From the NCBI GenBank assembly GCA_016714015.1, contig JADJNZ010000004.1, positions 372,001-436,000 on the forward strand: DNA of 64,000 bases, given 5' to 3'. This stretch comes from Gemmatimonadota bacterium (GTDB lineage: Bacteria > Gemmatimonadota > Gemmatimonadetes > Gemmatimonadales > Gemmatimonadaceae). Position numbers and translations under genes: made by a program. Shown here in pieces: positions 53,671-60,958 of this stretch. Under the pieces are notes generated by a model that ran no database searches, was not told where the DNA came from, and saw only the letters and a list, made by a program, of their open reading frames with translations. Each line of letters opens with the position of its first letter. Position 1 is the first letter of the stretch.

Positions 53671-53684
53671 GTGACAGGTGTCAC
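53671..53684. promoter_or_regulatory. Palindrome GTGACA-GG-TGTCAC between divergent genes
   Basis: A perfect six-base inverted repeat with a two-base centre lies between the esterase and asparaginase genes, 55 bases before the esterase start on the minus strand. It could coordinate both; the regulator is unknown. Confidence 0.4.
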
Positions 53685-53725
53685 GCGCCGTGCGACACCT
53701 CACGGCTTCCCCCCGGACCCGTCCC

Positions 53726-54916
53726 GTGCTCCTCTCGCTCCGTCGTTCCCGCCCGGCCGCCTGCGGGCTGCTCCTGTCGCTCATCGCGCTGCCCGCGTGC
53801 GCGCAGGTCACCACGAGCGCGCCCGCACCGGTGCCCGTGGTGCCGGCGACGCCCGCGGTGCCGACGACGCCGCGGCCGAAGGTCCTCCTCATCGCCACCG
53901 GCGGCACGATCGCCGGCGTGCAGAACGCGCCGGGGACGCTCGGTGCGTACCGTGCCGGCACATTGACCGCCGAGCAGATCATCTCGAGCGTGCCCGAACT
54001 CGCGCGGTTCGCGCAGGTCGAGACGGAACAGTTCTCGAACGTGGCGAGCACGCTCGTGACGCCCGAGATGTGGGTCACGCTCGCGAAGCGGATCAACGAG
54101 GTGCTCCAGCGTGAGGACCTCGCGGGGGTCGTGGTGACGCACGGGACCGACCGCCTCGAGGAGACGGCGTTCTTCCTGTACCTCACGGTGCGCTCGGAGA
54201 AGCCGGTGGTGGTGGTCGGCGCGCAGCGCCCGGCGACGGGGATCAGTCCCGACGGACCGATCAATCTGCTCGCGGCGGTGCGCACGGCGGCCTCGCCGAA
54301 GGCCGTCGCGAAGGGCGTGATGGTCGTGATGGACGACCGGATCCTCTCGGCGCGCGAGTCGCGCAAGCTCTATCAGCGCACGGGGGGATTCAGCACCGGC
54401 GACATGGGGATGCTCGGCGTGGTGGCGAACCAGGGGCCGGAGTTCTTCTTCGCGCCGGTGCGGCGCTTCGGGCCGCGGAGCGAGTTCGACCTCGCGGGCG
54501 TGGACACGCTGCCGCGCGTCGAGCTGACGATGAGCTATCCCGGCGGCACGGGGCCGAGCTTCGCGACGAATCCGGTGGGCGTCGTGGTCGCGACGACGGG
54601 GATGACGCGGGCCGAAGGGCAGGCGTACCGTACGCTGCGGCAGCAGGGGGTCGTGGTGGTGACCTCATTCACGTCGGGGGAGAACGTGAACGGTGGCGGC
54701 GGGGACGGCCCGCCGCCCACGCCGGTGCGCGACACGACCGTTCGTGCGACCGCGACCCGCGACACCACCGCCCGCGCCGAACCGGCCGAGCCGCCGGCGC
54801 CTCCCGCGGTGACCGCCCTGCACCTCACGGCGGGGAAGGCGCGCATCCTGCTGATGGTGGCCCTGACGCGCACGAAGGATCCGCGCGAGATCCAGCGGAT
54901 CTTCAACGAGTACTGA
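53726..54916 (+). CDS. Type II L-asparaginase, exported
   Basis: The product hydrolyses asparagine (and perhaps glutamine) outside the cytoplasm. Both catalytic threonine motifs are present: ATGGTIAG near residue 68 and VTHGTDRLEETAFF near 140, together with GAQRPATGISPDGPINL. The signal SLRRSRPAACGLLLSLIALP ends in AC, so it may be a lipoprotein. The GTG at 53726 gives a normal signal length; the GTG at 53678 is in frame but lies within the palindrome. A Pro/Thr/Ala-rich linker of about 40 residues (VRDTTVRATATRDTTARAEP) is inserted before the last segment (KARILLMVALTRT), which is unusual for the family. Confidence 0.9.
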   Translation: MLLSLRRSRPAACGLLLSLIALPACAQVTTSAPAPVPVVPATPAVPTTPRPKVLLIATGGTIAGVQNAPGTLGAYRAGTLTAEQIISSVPELARFAQVETEQFSNVASTLVTPEMWVTLAKRINEVLQREDLAGVVVTHGTDRLEETAFFLYLTVRSEKPVVVVGAQRPATGISPDGPINLLAAVRTAASPKAVAKGVMVVMDDRILSARESRKLYQRTGGFSTGDMGMLGVVANQGPEFFFAPVRRFGPRSEFDLAGVDTLPRVELTMSYPGGTGPSFATNPVGVVVATTGMTRAEGQAYRTLRQQGVVVVTSFTSGENVNGGGGDGPPPTPVRDTTVRATATRDTTARAEPAEPPAPPAVTALHLTAGKARILLMVALTRTKDPREIQRIFNEY

Positions 54917-54925
54917 GGGCGGGAC

Positions 54926-55459
54926 TCAGCGCAGGTAGTCGGGGAGCATGTCCGCGACGCGCGCGCGTTGCGCCGGCGTGAGGTGCTTCGCCCCGCGCAC
55001 GAGGCCCACGCACGAGGGCGCCCCGCACCGGCAGGGGAAGGGCTCCGCCATGTCGTACTCGGTCGTGTTGTAGTCGAACGTCACGCCCTCGAGCGCGGCG
55101 ATGTCGCGGCGCGCGATCACCTCGCGGTCGCGGATGAAGGTCGTCGGCTCGCACCCGTGGTTCATGTAGCGCCAATAGAAGCGCCGCACGCGATCCGTCG
55201 CGTCGCGCGCCCCGCGCTGGTCGAGATGCAGGTCCTGGCCGACCTGGAGCGAGTACTTGGTGGGGGTCCGCGTCTCGTACCCTTCGATCCGGAAGAGGAC
55301 CGTGCCTTCGGGGATCGCCGTCGTGGTGACGAGGCGACGCTCGGACTGTTCCACGAGGACGCCGACGAGCGGGTTGTCGGTGCGGAGGACGGTGCCGGGG
55401 AGATGCGGCTCGTCGGTGGTCAGCGGCTTGATCGCGCGCTGGGCGTTGGTGCGTTTCAT
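54926..55459 (-). CDS. SET-domain protein-lysine methyltransferase-like protein
   Basis: This 177-residue protein is a compact SET domain with a post-SET motif. The SAM-binding and catalytic segment is RRFYWRYMNHGCEPTTF (N100, H101, C103), followed by LEGVTFDYNTTEYD with the catalytic-type tyrosine. The post-SET zinc motif is C143-R-C145-x4-C150 (PFPCRCGAPSC). SET proteins are common in eukaryotes and scattered in bacteria; the bacterial substrates are mostly unknown. The ATG at 55459 has a TTATAC hexamer a few bases upstream, which would give a leaderless mRNA. It is convergent with the asparaginase gene. Confidence 0.85.
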   Translation of the reverse strand: MKRTNAQRAIKPLTTDEPHLPGTVLRTDNPLVGVLVEQSERRLVTTTAIPEGTVLFRIEGYETRTPTKYSLQVGQDLHLDQRGARDATDRVRRFYWRYMNHGCEPTTFIRDREVIARRDIAALEGVTFDYNTTEYDMAEPFPCRCGAPSCVGLVRGAKHLTPAQRARVADMLPDYLR

Positions 55460-55539
55460 GGACGTATAAGCTGACGTGTTTGCGGGCAAATGGAAAGGCA
55501 GAAGGGAGAAGGAAGAAGGCTGAAGCGGGCGGGGATCGC

Positions 55540-55566
55540 TTGACGCAGCGTTCCATGTCCTATTAC
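55540..55566 (+). promoter_or_regulatory. Promoter of the ArsR-SRPBCC operon
   Basis: A -35 box TTGACG (55540-55545) and a -10 box TATTAC (55561-55566) are 15 bases apart. Transcription would start within a few bases of the ATG at 55575, so the mRNA is probably leaderless. Confidence 0.5.
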
Positions 55567-55582
55567 TTAGGCACATGCCTAA
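55567..55582. promoter_or_regulatory. ArsR-type operator over the start codon
   Basis: The sequence TTAGGCACATGCCTAA is a perfect seven-base inverted repeat with a two-base centre, adjoining the -10 box and covering the ATG. Binding there by the encoded ArsR-type repressor would block its own promoter. Confidence 0.6.
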
Positions 55583-55913
55583 ACGTAGTGCGTCGCTCGA
55601 TCGCGTCTTCCGTGCGCTCGCCGACCCCACGCGGCGCGCGGTGGTGGAGCGGCTGGCACGCGGGTCCCGATCGACGCTCGAACTCGCGGAACCGTTCCGG
55701 ATGGCCTTGCCGTCCTTCACGCAGCATCTCGACGTCCTCACGGAGGCCGGTCTCGTGCGCAGTCGCAAGCAGGGCCGTGTGCGGCGCTGGACCCTCGTGC
55801 CGGAGCGCGTCGAGACCGCTCGGCACTGGCTCGATGTGCAGCGGGACCTGTGGAACACGCGACTCGACCAGCTCGACGCCCATCTGCTCACCCTCAAGGA
55901 GTCCCCCCGATGA
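55575..55913 (+). CDS. ArsR-family winged-helix regulator
   Basis: The 112-residue protein is a compact winged helix with the ArsR-family opening LDRVFRALADPTRRAVVERLA and recognition region MALPSFTQHLDVLTEAGLV, then the wing VRSRKQGRVRRWTL. No metal-binding Cys or His pair is evident, so the signal is not a metal of the usual kind. The partner is the SRPBCC gene, whose ATG overlaps the stop (ATGA), a very common pairing. Autoregulation is likely from the operator that covers its start codon. Confidence 0.9.
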   Translation: MPKRSASLDRVFRALADPTRRAVVERLARGSRSTLELAEPFRMALPSFTQHLDVLTEAGLVRSRKQGRVRRWTLVPERVETARHWLDVQRDLWNTRLDQLDAHLLTLKESPR

Positions 55914-56410
55914 CCCGCACGACCCTGCCCGACGTGAATCCCGAGCTCGACCTCGTCCTCGATCGCGTCGTCGACGTGCCGCGCGACCTCGTGTACCGTG
56001 CGTGGACGGTGCCCGAGCACCTCATGCCCTGGTTCTGCCCCAAGCCCTGGCGCACCACGAAGTGCGAGATCGACCTGCGGCCGGGCGGCGTCTTCGCCGT
56101 CGCGATGGAAGGTCCGAATGGCGAGAAGAGCGAGGAGGCGGCCGGCTGCTACCTCGAGGTCGTGCCCGGGGAGCGCATCGTCTGGACGGGCGTGATGGGC
56201 CCGGGCTTCCGTCCGACGAACGTGCCCGCCGGCGTGCCGGTGTTCACCTGCGTGCTGACCTTCACCACCGAGGGAACGGGCACGCGCTATCGCGCGCACG
56301 TGATGCATCGCGATCCCGAGGGGAAGCAGGCGCACGAGGCGATGGGGTTCCATGGCGGTTGGGGGACGGCGCTCGACCAGCTCGTCGCCCTGCTCAAGTC
56401 GCAGGGCTGA
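55910..56410 (+). CDS. SRPBCC (AHSA1-like) ligand-binding protein
   Basis: The 166-residue product has the AHSA1/SRPBCC helix-grip fold: LDRVVDVPRDLVYRAWTVPEHLMPWF, the strand-turn EIDLRPGGVFAVAM, and the C-terminal helix GGWGTALDQLVALLKS. Such proteins bind hydrophobic ligands; when paired with an ArsR regulator they are thought to handle or sense the inducing compound. It overlaps the ArsR stop by four bases. The ligand is unknown. Confidence 0.88.
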   Translation: MTRTTLPDVNPELDLVLDRVVDVPRDLVYRAWTVPEHLMPWFCPKPWRTTKCEIDLRPGGVFAVAMEGPNGEKSEEAAGCYLEVVPGERIVWTGVMGPGFRPTNVPAGVPVFTCVLTFTTEGTGTRYRAHVMHRDPEGKQAHEAMGFHGGWGTALDQLVALLKSQG

Positions 56411-56472
56411 TGCGCGCGTGCCGCCGGGCCGCGACTGCTTGACGCGGCCCGGCGCACGGCGGAGCTTCGAGC

Positions 56473-57444
56473 ATGGCCACTGCGAAGAAGAAACGCGCCG
56501 CGAAGAAGTCCAAGAAGGCGGCGGCCGCGCACACGCGCGGACTGGACGCGGCGAAGCTCGACACGGGCGCCATCCCGGCGCCGGTCGCCGGCCTCGCGAA
56601 GCAGATCGTGAAGGACGGCGGCGCCGTGCTCGCGACCTATCGCGATCCGCTCGGCGGGCGCTGGCAGGTGCTCGCGTCGCTGCCGATCGACCTCGTGTCG
56701 CCCACGCCGTTCCAGCGCGATCTCTCCGAGACGCACGTCGCCAAGCTGGCCGACGCGATCGACAAGCTCGACCGCTTCCTCGACCCGATCATCGCGGTCC
56801 CGGCCGATGCCGGCTCGTACTGGTCCCCCAACGGCTATCACCGCCTTGGGGCGATGACGCAGCTCGGGGCCAAGGCGATCGTCGCGATCGTCGTGCCCGA
56901 CCAGGATGTCGCGCACCGCATCCTCGCGCTCAACACCGAGAAGGCGCACAACCTGCGCGAGAAGTCGCTCGAGGTCGCGCGGCTCGCTGTGGCCCTCGCC
57001 GAGATGGACGAGCGCTCGACCGAGAAGTCGCACGCCGAGATCTTCGAGGAGGCCGCGTTCATCACCCTCGGCTTCTGCTACATGGAGAACGGCCGCTTCT
57101 CGGGCGGGGCCTACCATCCGATCCTCAAGCGCATCGACCAGTTCCTCGGGAGCAAGCTCCCGGTGGCGCTCGAGGAACGCCGGGCGCGCGCCGCGCAGTT
57201 GCTCGAGCTCAACGAGCACGTGAACGAAGCGGTGAAGGGGCTCAAGGCGAAGGGCCTGGAGAGTCCGTACCTGAAGGCGTTCGTCGTGTCGCGGATCAAC
57301 CACCTGCGCTTCGTGAAGGAGAAGCACCCCGACTTCGATGACACGATGGCGACGATCCTCAAGGCGGCGAAGCGGTTCAATCCCGCGAACGTGAAGGCCG
57401 ATCAGGTCGCGAAGAGCGGCGGCGCGCCGGCGAGCGAGGAATGA
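56473..57444 (+). CDS. ParB/Srx-fold protein, non-partition type
   Basis: The 323-residue protein has a very basic N-terminus (AKKKRAAKKSKKAAAAH), followed by a ParB N-terminal-like domain: SLPIDLVSPTPFQRDLSETHVAKLADAI, then PIIAVPADAGSYWSPNGYHRLGAM. The ParB box carries NGYHRLGA where chromosomal ParB has GERR, so CTP or DNA handling may differ. A helical region follows (LNTEKAHNLREKSLEVARLA). There is no parA and no parS-like cluster beside it. The basic tail suggests DNA binding. Its stop overlaps the hydrolase gene by four bases. Confidence 0.75.
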   Translation: MATAKKKRAAKKSKKAAAAHTRGLDAAKLDTGAIPAPVAGLAKQIVKDGGAVLATYRDPLGGRWQVLASLPIDLVSPTPFQRDLSETHVAKLADAIDKLDRFLDPIIAVPADAGSYWSPNGYHRLGAMTQLGAKAIVAIVVPDQDVAHRILALNTEKAHNLREKSLEVARLAVALAEMDERSTEKSHAEIFEEAAFITLGFCYMENGRFSGGAYHPILKRIDQFLGSKLPVALEERRARAAQLLELNEHVNEAVKGLKAKGLESPYLKAFVVSRINHLRFVKEKHPDFDDTMATILKAAKRFNPANVKADQVAKSGGAPASEE

Positions 57445-58388
57445 TCCGCCGCTACGGCTTGGCGATCGGTGCGGCGGCGGCGCTGCTCACGCTCACGGCG
57501 CTCGGTGCCTACTACCTGCGGAACCCCGAACGCGAGACGCTGGACGCCGAGGCGCGCACCGCGGCCGGCGTACCGGGGGAGTTCATCGGGTCGCCGGTGG
57601 GGACGACGTACTACGAAGTGGCCGGCCCCGACACGGGACGCGTCGCGCTGCTCGTGCATGGGTTCTCGGTGCCGTCATACATCTGGGACTCGACCTTCAC
57701 GTCGCTCGCGGCCGCCGGGTATCGCGTCATCCGGTACGACCTGATGGGGCGCGGCTGGTCCGACCGTCCTGACGCGGCGTACGACGGCCCGATGTTCGAT
57801 GCGCAGATCCTCGCGCTGCTCGACTCGCTCGGCGTTCGCGGCACGGTGGATCTCTTCGGCCTCTCCTTCGGCGGCTTCGTCACGGCGCACTTCACGGCCG
57901 CCCACGGCGACCGCGTGCGCACGCTCGTGCTGGTCGATCCGATCGTCGAGGGCCCGACGGACCCGGGCTTCCTCGCGTGGCCGCTCGTGGGCCGGTACGT
58001 CTTCCAGGTGACGGCCGTGCCGGGGATGGCCGACGGGCAGGCGAGCGACTTCCTGCATCCGGAGCGATTCCCCGGGTGGGTCGACCGGTACCGCCCGCAG
58101 ATGCGGTACCGTGGCTTCGGGCGCGCGCTGCTCCGCTCGCGACTCACCCTGGTGGATGCGGACTTCGCCGCGCTCCACGGGCGGATCGCCGCGCAGGGGA
58201 CGCCGGTGATGCTCGCCTGGGGGAAGCAGGACGCGACGCTGCCGTTCGCGCAGTCGGAGATCGTACGGGGCCGCATCCCCGCGCTCGAGTTCGTGCCGAT
58301 CGATTCGTCGGGGCACCTGCCGCACCTGGAGCAGACGCGGACCTTCAACGCCGCGATGTTCGCGTTCCTCGCGCGGCACCTGCCGTAA
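57441..58388 (+). CDS. Alpha/beta hydrolase, membrane-anchored
   Basis: The 315-residue protein has an N-terminal anchor (LAIGAAAALLTLTALGAYYL) and a canonical alpha/beta-hydrolase fold. The oxyanion region is LLVHGFSVPSYIWD, the RYDLMGRGWSDRP strand follows, the nucleophile S142 lies in LFGLSFGGF, the acid in AWGKQDATLPF and the histidine in DSSGHLPHLE. The triad is complete. Substrate unknown; sequence style is near MhpC/haloperoxidase-like esterases. It is translationally coupled to the ParB-like gene, an unexplained pairing. Confidence 0.86.
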   Translation: MIRRYGLAIGAAAALLTLTALGAYYLRNPERETLDAEARTAAGVPGEFIGSPVGTTYYEVAGPDTGRVALLVHGFSVPSYIWDSTFTSLAAAGYRVIRYDLMGRGWSDRPDAAYDGPMFDAQILALLDSLGVRGTVDLFGLSFGGFVTAHFTAAHGDRVRTLVLVDPIVEGPTDPGFLAWPLVGRYVFQVTAVPGMADGQASDFLHPERFPGWVDRYRPQMRYRGFGRALLRSRLTLVDADFAALHGRIAAQGTPVMLAWGKQDATLPFAQSEIVRGRIPALEFVPIDSSGHLPHLEQTRTFNAAMFAFLARHLP

Positions 58389-58399
58389 GGCACGCGCCT

Positions 58400-58431
58400 T
58401 GAGGTGCGCGCCTTCAGGCGCGCGCGCCTCA
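58400..58431. terminator. GC-rich hairpin between convergent genes
   Basis: TGAGG-T-GCGCGCC and GGCGCGC-GCG-CCTCA pair around a TTCA loop, between the hydrolase stop and the stop of the minus-strand membrane protein gene, whose last codon it touches. Bidirectional termination is likely. Confidence 0.6.
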
Positions 58432-59106
58432 GGTCGCGTCGCCCGCCTCGAGCCGCTGGGCGAGGTCGTCCATCTGCTGCAGTCGTGTCGGCGCCCATCG
58501 GCGCAGGCGCAGCCAACCGGCCACCACGCCCACGATGCCCACGCTGAAGAACGGGCTGGCGGTGCTCACCGCGAGGCCGGGCGTGAGCGCGCCCTGCGCC
58601 ACGAGGGCCGCGACGACGATGCCGCTCGTCGCGAGTGCGGTCAGGCCGACGGTGATGTACGCCTGCGCACTCGCGTTGCGCGTGCGGAAGCGCACGCGAT
58701 CCCCGCTCGCGGTCGGCTCCACGAGCACCTGGAGATTCCCGTTCGTCCACTGCCGGAGTGACCCGTCGACGCGGGTCTGCCCCCGCGCGTCGAAGGTGTC
58801 CCGCAGCAGCACGACGAGCCGCTCCCACTCGGCGTCGCCCATCTTCCGGTCGAGCTGCACGGTGCGTCCCACGCCGATGGTGAGGCCGAGGAAACGACGC
58901 GGGGCAGGCTGTGGCGGTCGGTCGAGCGAACGGGCGGCGGCGGCGACCTCCTCGGGCGCGAGCCCCGCCTCACGGCCGATCGCCTGCAACTCGGCGAGCG
59001 ACCATCCCTGCTTCGCGGGGAGCGTGGACGCCTCGCGAGGCGATGTCTCGCTCGCGCGCGCGAAGATCGCGGCGGTCTCCTCCTCGTCGTAGCGGCGTTC
59101 CGTCAT
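58429..59106 (-). CDS. Hypothetical two-span membrane protein
   Basis: The 225-residue product has a soluble N-terminus with a short helical, ligand-like module (EETAAIFARASE and WSLAELQAIGREAGLAPEEV), then an LGLTIGVGRTVQLDRKMGDAEW region. A hairpin of two membrane spans follows (ITVGLTALATSGIVVAALVA and FFSVGIVGVVAGWLRL), then a short helix. The ATG at 59106 is the first that gives the conserved-looking MTERRYDEEE start. I recognise no named family. Confidence 0.55.
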   Translation of the reverse strand: MTERRYDEEETAAIFARASETSPREASTLPAKQGWSLAELQAIGREAGLAPEEVAAAARSLDRPPQPAPRRFLGLTIGVGRTVQLDRKMGDAEWERLVVLLRDTFDARGQTRVDGSLRQWTNGNLQVLVEPTASGDRVRFRTRNASAQAYITVGLTALATSGIVVAALVAQGALTPGLAVSTASPFFSVGIVGVVAGWLRLRRWAPTRLQQMDDLAQRLEAGDAT

Positions 59107-59189
59107 GCCCTCAATCTGTCGTGGTGCGTGCGTCGCGTCACGGGGAGCGCTCCCGTCGCGTCGGGCGGGGCCTGAGCGGATGTCAGGGA

Positions 59190-59211
59190 GCGGCCGGACC
59201 CGCCCGGCCGC
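59190..59211. repeat. GC hairpin in the divergent intergenic region
   Basis: The arms GCGGCCGG and CCGGCCGC pair around ACCCGC between the divergent genes at 59106 and 59225. A second palindrome, CGGGGAGCGCTCCCG, lies near 59150. They may be operator or RNA structures; no promoter box is clear. Confidence 0.3.
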
Positions 59212-59224
59212 GTGACGCCCCAAT

Positions 59225-59746
59225 ATGGATGTGTCATCCGACCAGGAGGTCCGGATGCAGGATCGGTCGATGTGGTGCCGGTTCACGCCTCCCGCGGCTT
59301 GCCTGGCGTGGTTCGCGCTCCTGGCGCCGCTCCCGCTTCACGGACAGGCGGCCACCAGACCGGAGCGGGGCGCGATCGAACTCGCGGTCGACATGGGGCA
59401 CACGCGCTTCGCCTCTGCGGTCGCGCGCCGCGACGGGTCTCGCCTCGGCCTCCTCTTCGCGCGACACCTCTCCCCGCGCGCGGCGTGGACATTCGACATC
59501 ACCTGCACCGGTGGGATCCCGGCCGGTCAGGGCGAGGACGAATCGTTCACCATCTGCACCGGGAGCCTTGGCGCCCGGTTCGACGTCGCGACCATGCGGC
59601 GCACGCGCCCGTACGTGCGCGCGGCCTATGGGCAGGCGCAGCTCGATGCGCTGGCGGAGCTGGACGTGTTCGACATCGACGATCGTGGTGGCGGCTTGGC
59701 GACGCACCGCAGTCTCGCCGTCGGCGTGAGCTGGCATGCGCCCTGA
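59225..59746 (+). CDS. Small secreted barrel-like protein
   Basis: The 173-residue product has a signal (AACLAWFALLAPLPLHGQ) and beta strands typical of a small outer-membrane barrel (IELAVDMGHTRFASAVARR, RLGLLFARHLSPRAAWTFDI, RPYVRAAYGQAQLDAL), ending in HRSLAVGVSWHAP. Two cysteines (DITCTGG, TICTGS) may form a disulphide. Two starts are possible, 59225 and 59255. Function unknown. Confidence 0.55.
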   Translation: MDVSSDQEVRMQDRSMWCRFTPPAACLAWFALLAPLPLHGQAATRPERGAIELAVDMGHTRFASAVARRDGSRLGLLFARHLSPRAAWTFDITCTGGIPAGQGEDESFTICTGSLGARFDVATMRRTRPYVRAAYGQAQLDALAELDVFDIDDRGGGLATHRSLAVGVSWHAP

Positions 59747-59756
59747 CGCGCGGGGC

Positions 59757-60917
59757 TCAGCGCCGACGCGCCCAGACCTTCTCGTAGAGGGCCCAGACGC
59801 GCGCGAGCCAGGACTCGATCCCGAGCTCGGCGGTGAGACGCGCCTTCGCGCGGGTCGCGCGCGCGCGCCGCTCGTCCGGCGCCTCGAGCGCGGCGGTGAT
59901 CGCGCGCCCGAGGGCGGGTGCGTCGAGCGTGGGCACCAGCCAGGCCGCGTCCTCGGCGAGCACGTCGGGGATGCCGCCCACGCGGAACGAGGCGATCGGC
60001 AGGTCGGCGTTCACCGATTCGAGGACGACCATGGGCGTGCCCTCGGTGCGGGACGAGATGGCGAGCAGGTCGAAGGCGGCGAGGAGGCTCGCGGCGTCGG
60101 ATTGCTGCCCCGCGAGGATGATCCGCGGGTCGCCGGCGGCGAGGCGTTCGACGGCGCCGCGCTCCGCCCCGTCGCCGATGAGGACGGCGCGCACCGTGGG
60201 ATCGGTCGCGGCCATCGCCTGCACGAAGAGATCGGCGCCCTTCTCGATGCTCAGCCGTCCGACCCAGCCGACGACCGGGCCGTCGCCCGGGACGCCGAGT
60301 CGCGCGCGAGCGTCGGCGCGGGAGAGGAGGCGCGCCGGGGCCGGCATGCCGTTGCGGATGACCTCGAGCCGATCGCGGCGGTGCCCGCCGCGGAGCAGGC
60401 GCTCCTCGACGCCGCGCGAGACCGCGATGGCCGCATCCATGCGCCGCATGACCCCGCGATCGAGCCACCCGTACAGGCGCTCCTTCACGTCGCGATCGAG
60501 GTAGCCGTGCGAGGTCGCGACGGCCGGCAGCCCGCTGCGACGCGCGGCCATCCAGCCGACGATGCTCCCGTGATAGCCGTGCGTGTGGATGAGCTGCGAC
60601 CCCGTCGCGGCGAGGAGTCGCGCGACCTCGCGGGCTTCGGCGGCGTACTGGCGTCGTCCGCAGCGGACCTCGTCGACGCCGACGCCCGCGGCGCGGAGCT
60701 GGGTGGTGAAGGGAAGCTCGGGCGCGTCGGGCTCCGCCAGCTGGTTGATGCAGATCACGCGCGTGCGCTCGGGGGCCGCGGACGCGAGGGCGAGGATCAC
60801 CGACTCGGCCCCGCCAGCGGGTGCCGGAGCGATGAGGTGCGTGATGGGGCCGCGCGGCAGGTGCACGAGGTCGGGCGGAAAAGGGGGGACGGTGCACCGG
60901 CAAGCTGGCCGGTGCAT
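59757..60917 (-). CDS. Family 4 glycosyltransferase
   Basis: The 386-residue GT-B enzyme transfers a sugar from a nucleotide donor to an envelope glycan or glycolipid. The N-terminal domain includes THLIAPAPAGGAESVILALA and IHTHGYHGSIVGWMAARR. The donor-binding domain has VVGWVGRLSIEKGADLFVQA and the EX7E motif in SSRTEGTPMVVLESVNADLP. Its position close to a divergent histidine kinase does not reveal the product. No other glycan genes are in the window apart from ndvB. Confidence 0.9.
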   Translation of the reverse strand: MHRPACRCTVPPFPPDLVHLPRGPITHLIAPAPAGGAESVILALASAAPERTRVICINQLAEPDAPELPFTTQLRAAGVGVDEVRCGRRQYAAEAREVARLLAATGSQLIHTHGYHGSIVGWMAARRSGLPAVATSHGYLDRDVKERLYGWLDRGVMRRMDAAIAVSRGVEERLLRGGHRRDRLEVIRNGMPAPARLLSRADARARLGVPGDGPVVGWVGRLSIEKGADLFVQAMAATDPTVRAVLIGDGAERGAVERLAAGDPRIILAGQQSDAASLLAAFDLLAISSRTEGTPMVVLESVNADLPIASFRVGGIPDVLAEDAAWLVPTLDAPALGRAITAALEAPDERRARATRAKARLTAELGIESWLARVWALYEKVWARRR

Positions 60918-60958
60918 GGGGGGAGCGACAAGGGGGGCTGCGACGGTATGTTCTCATC

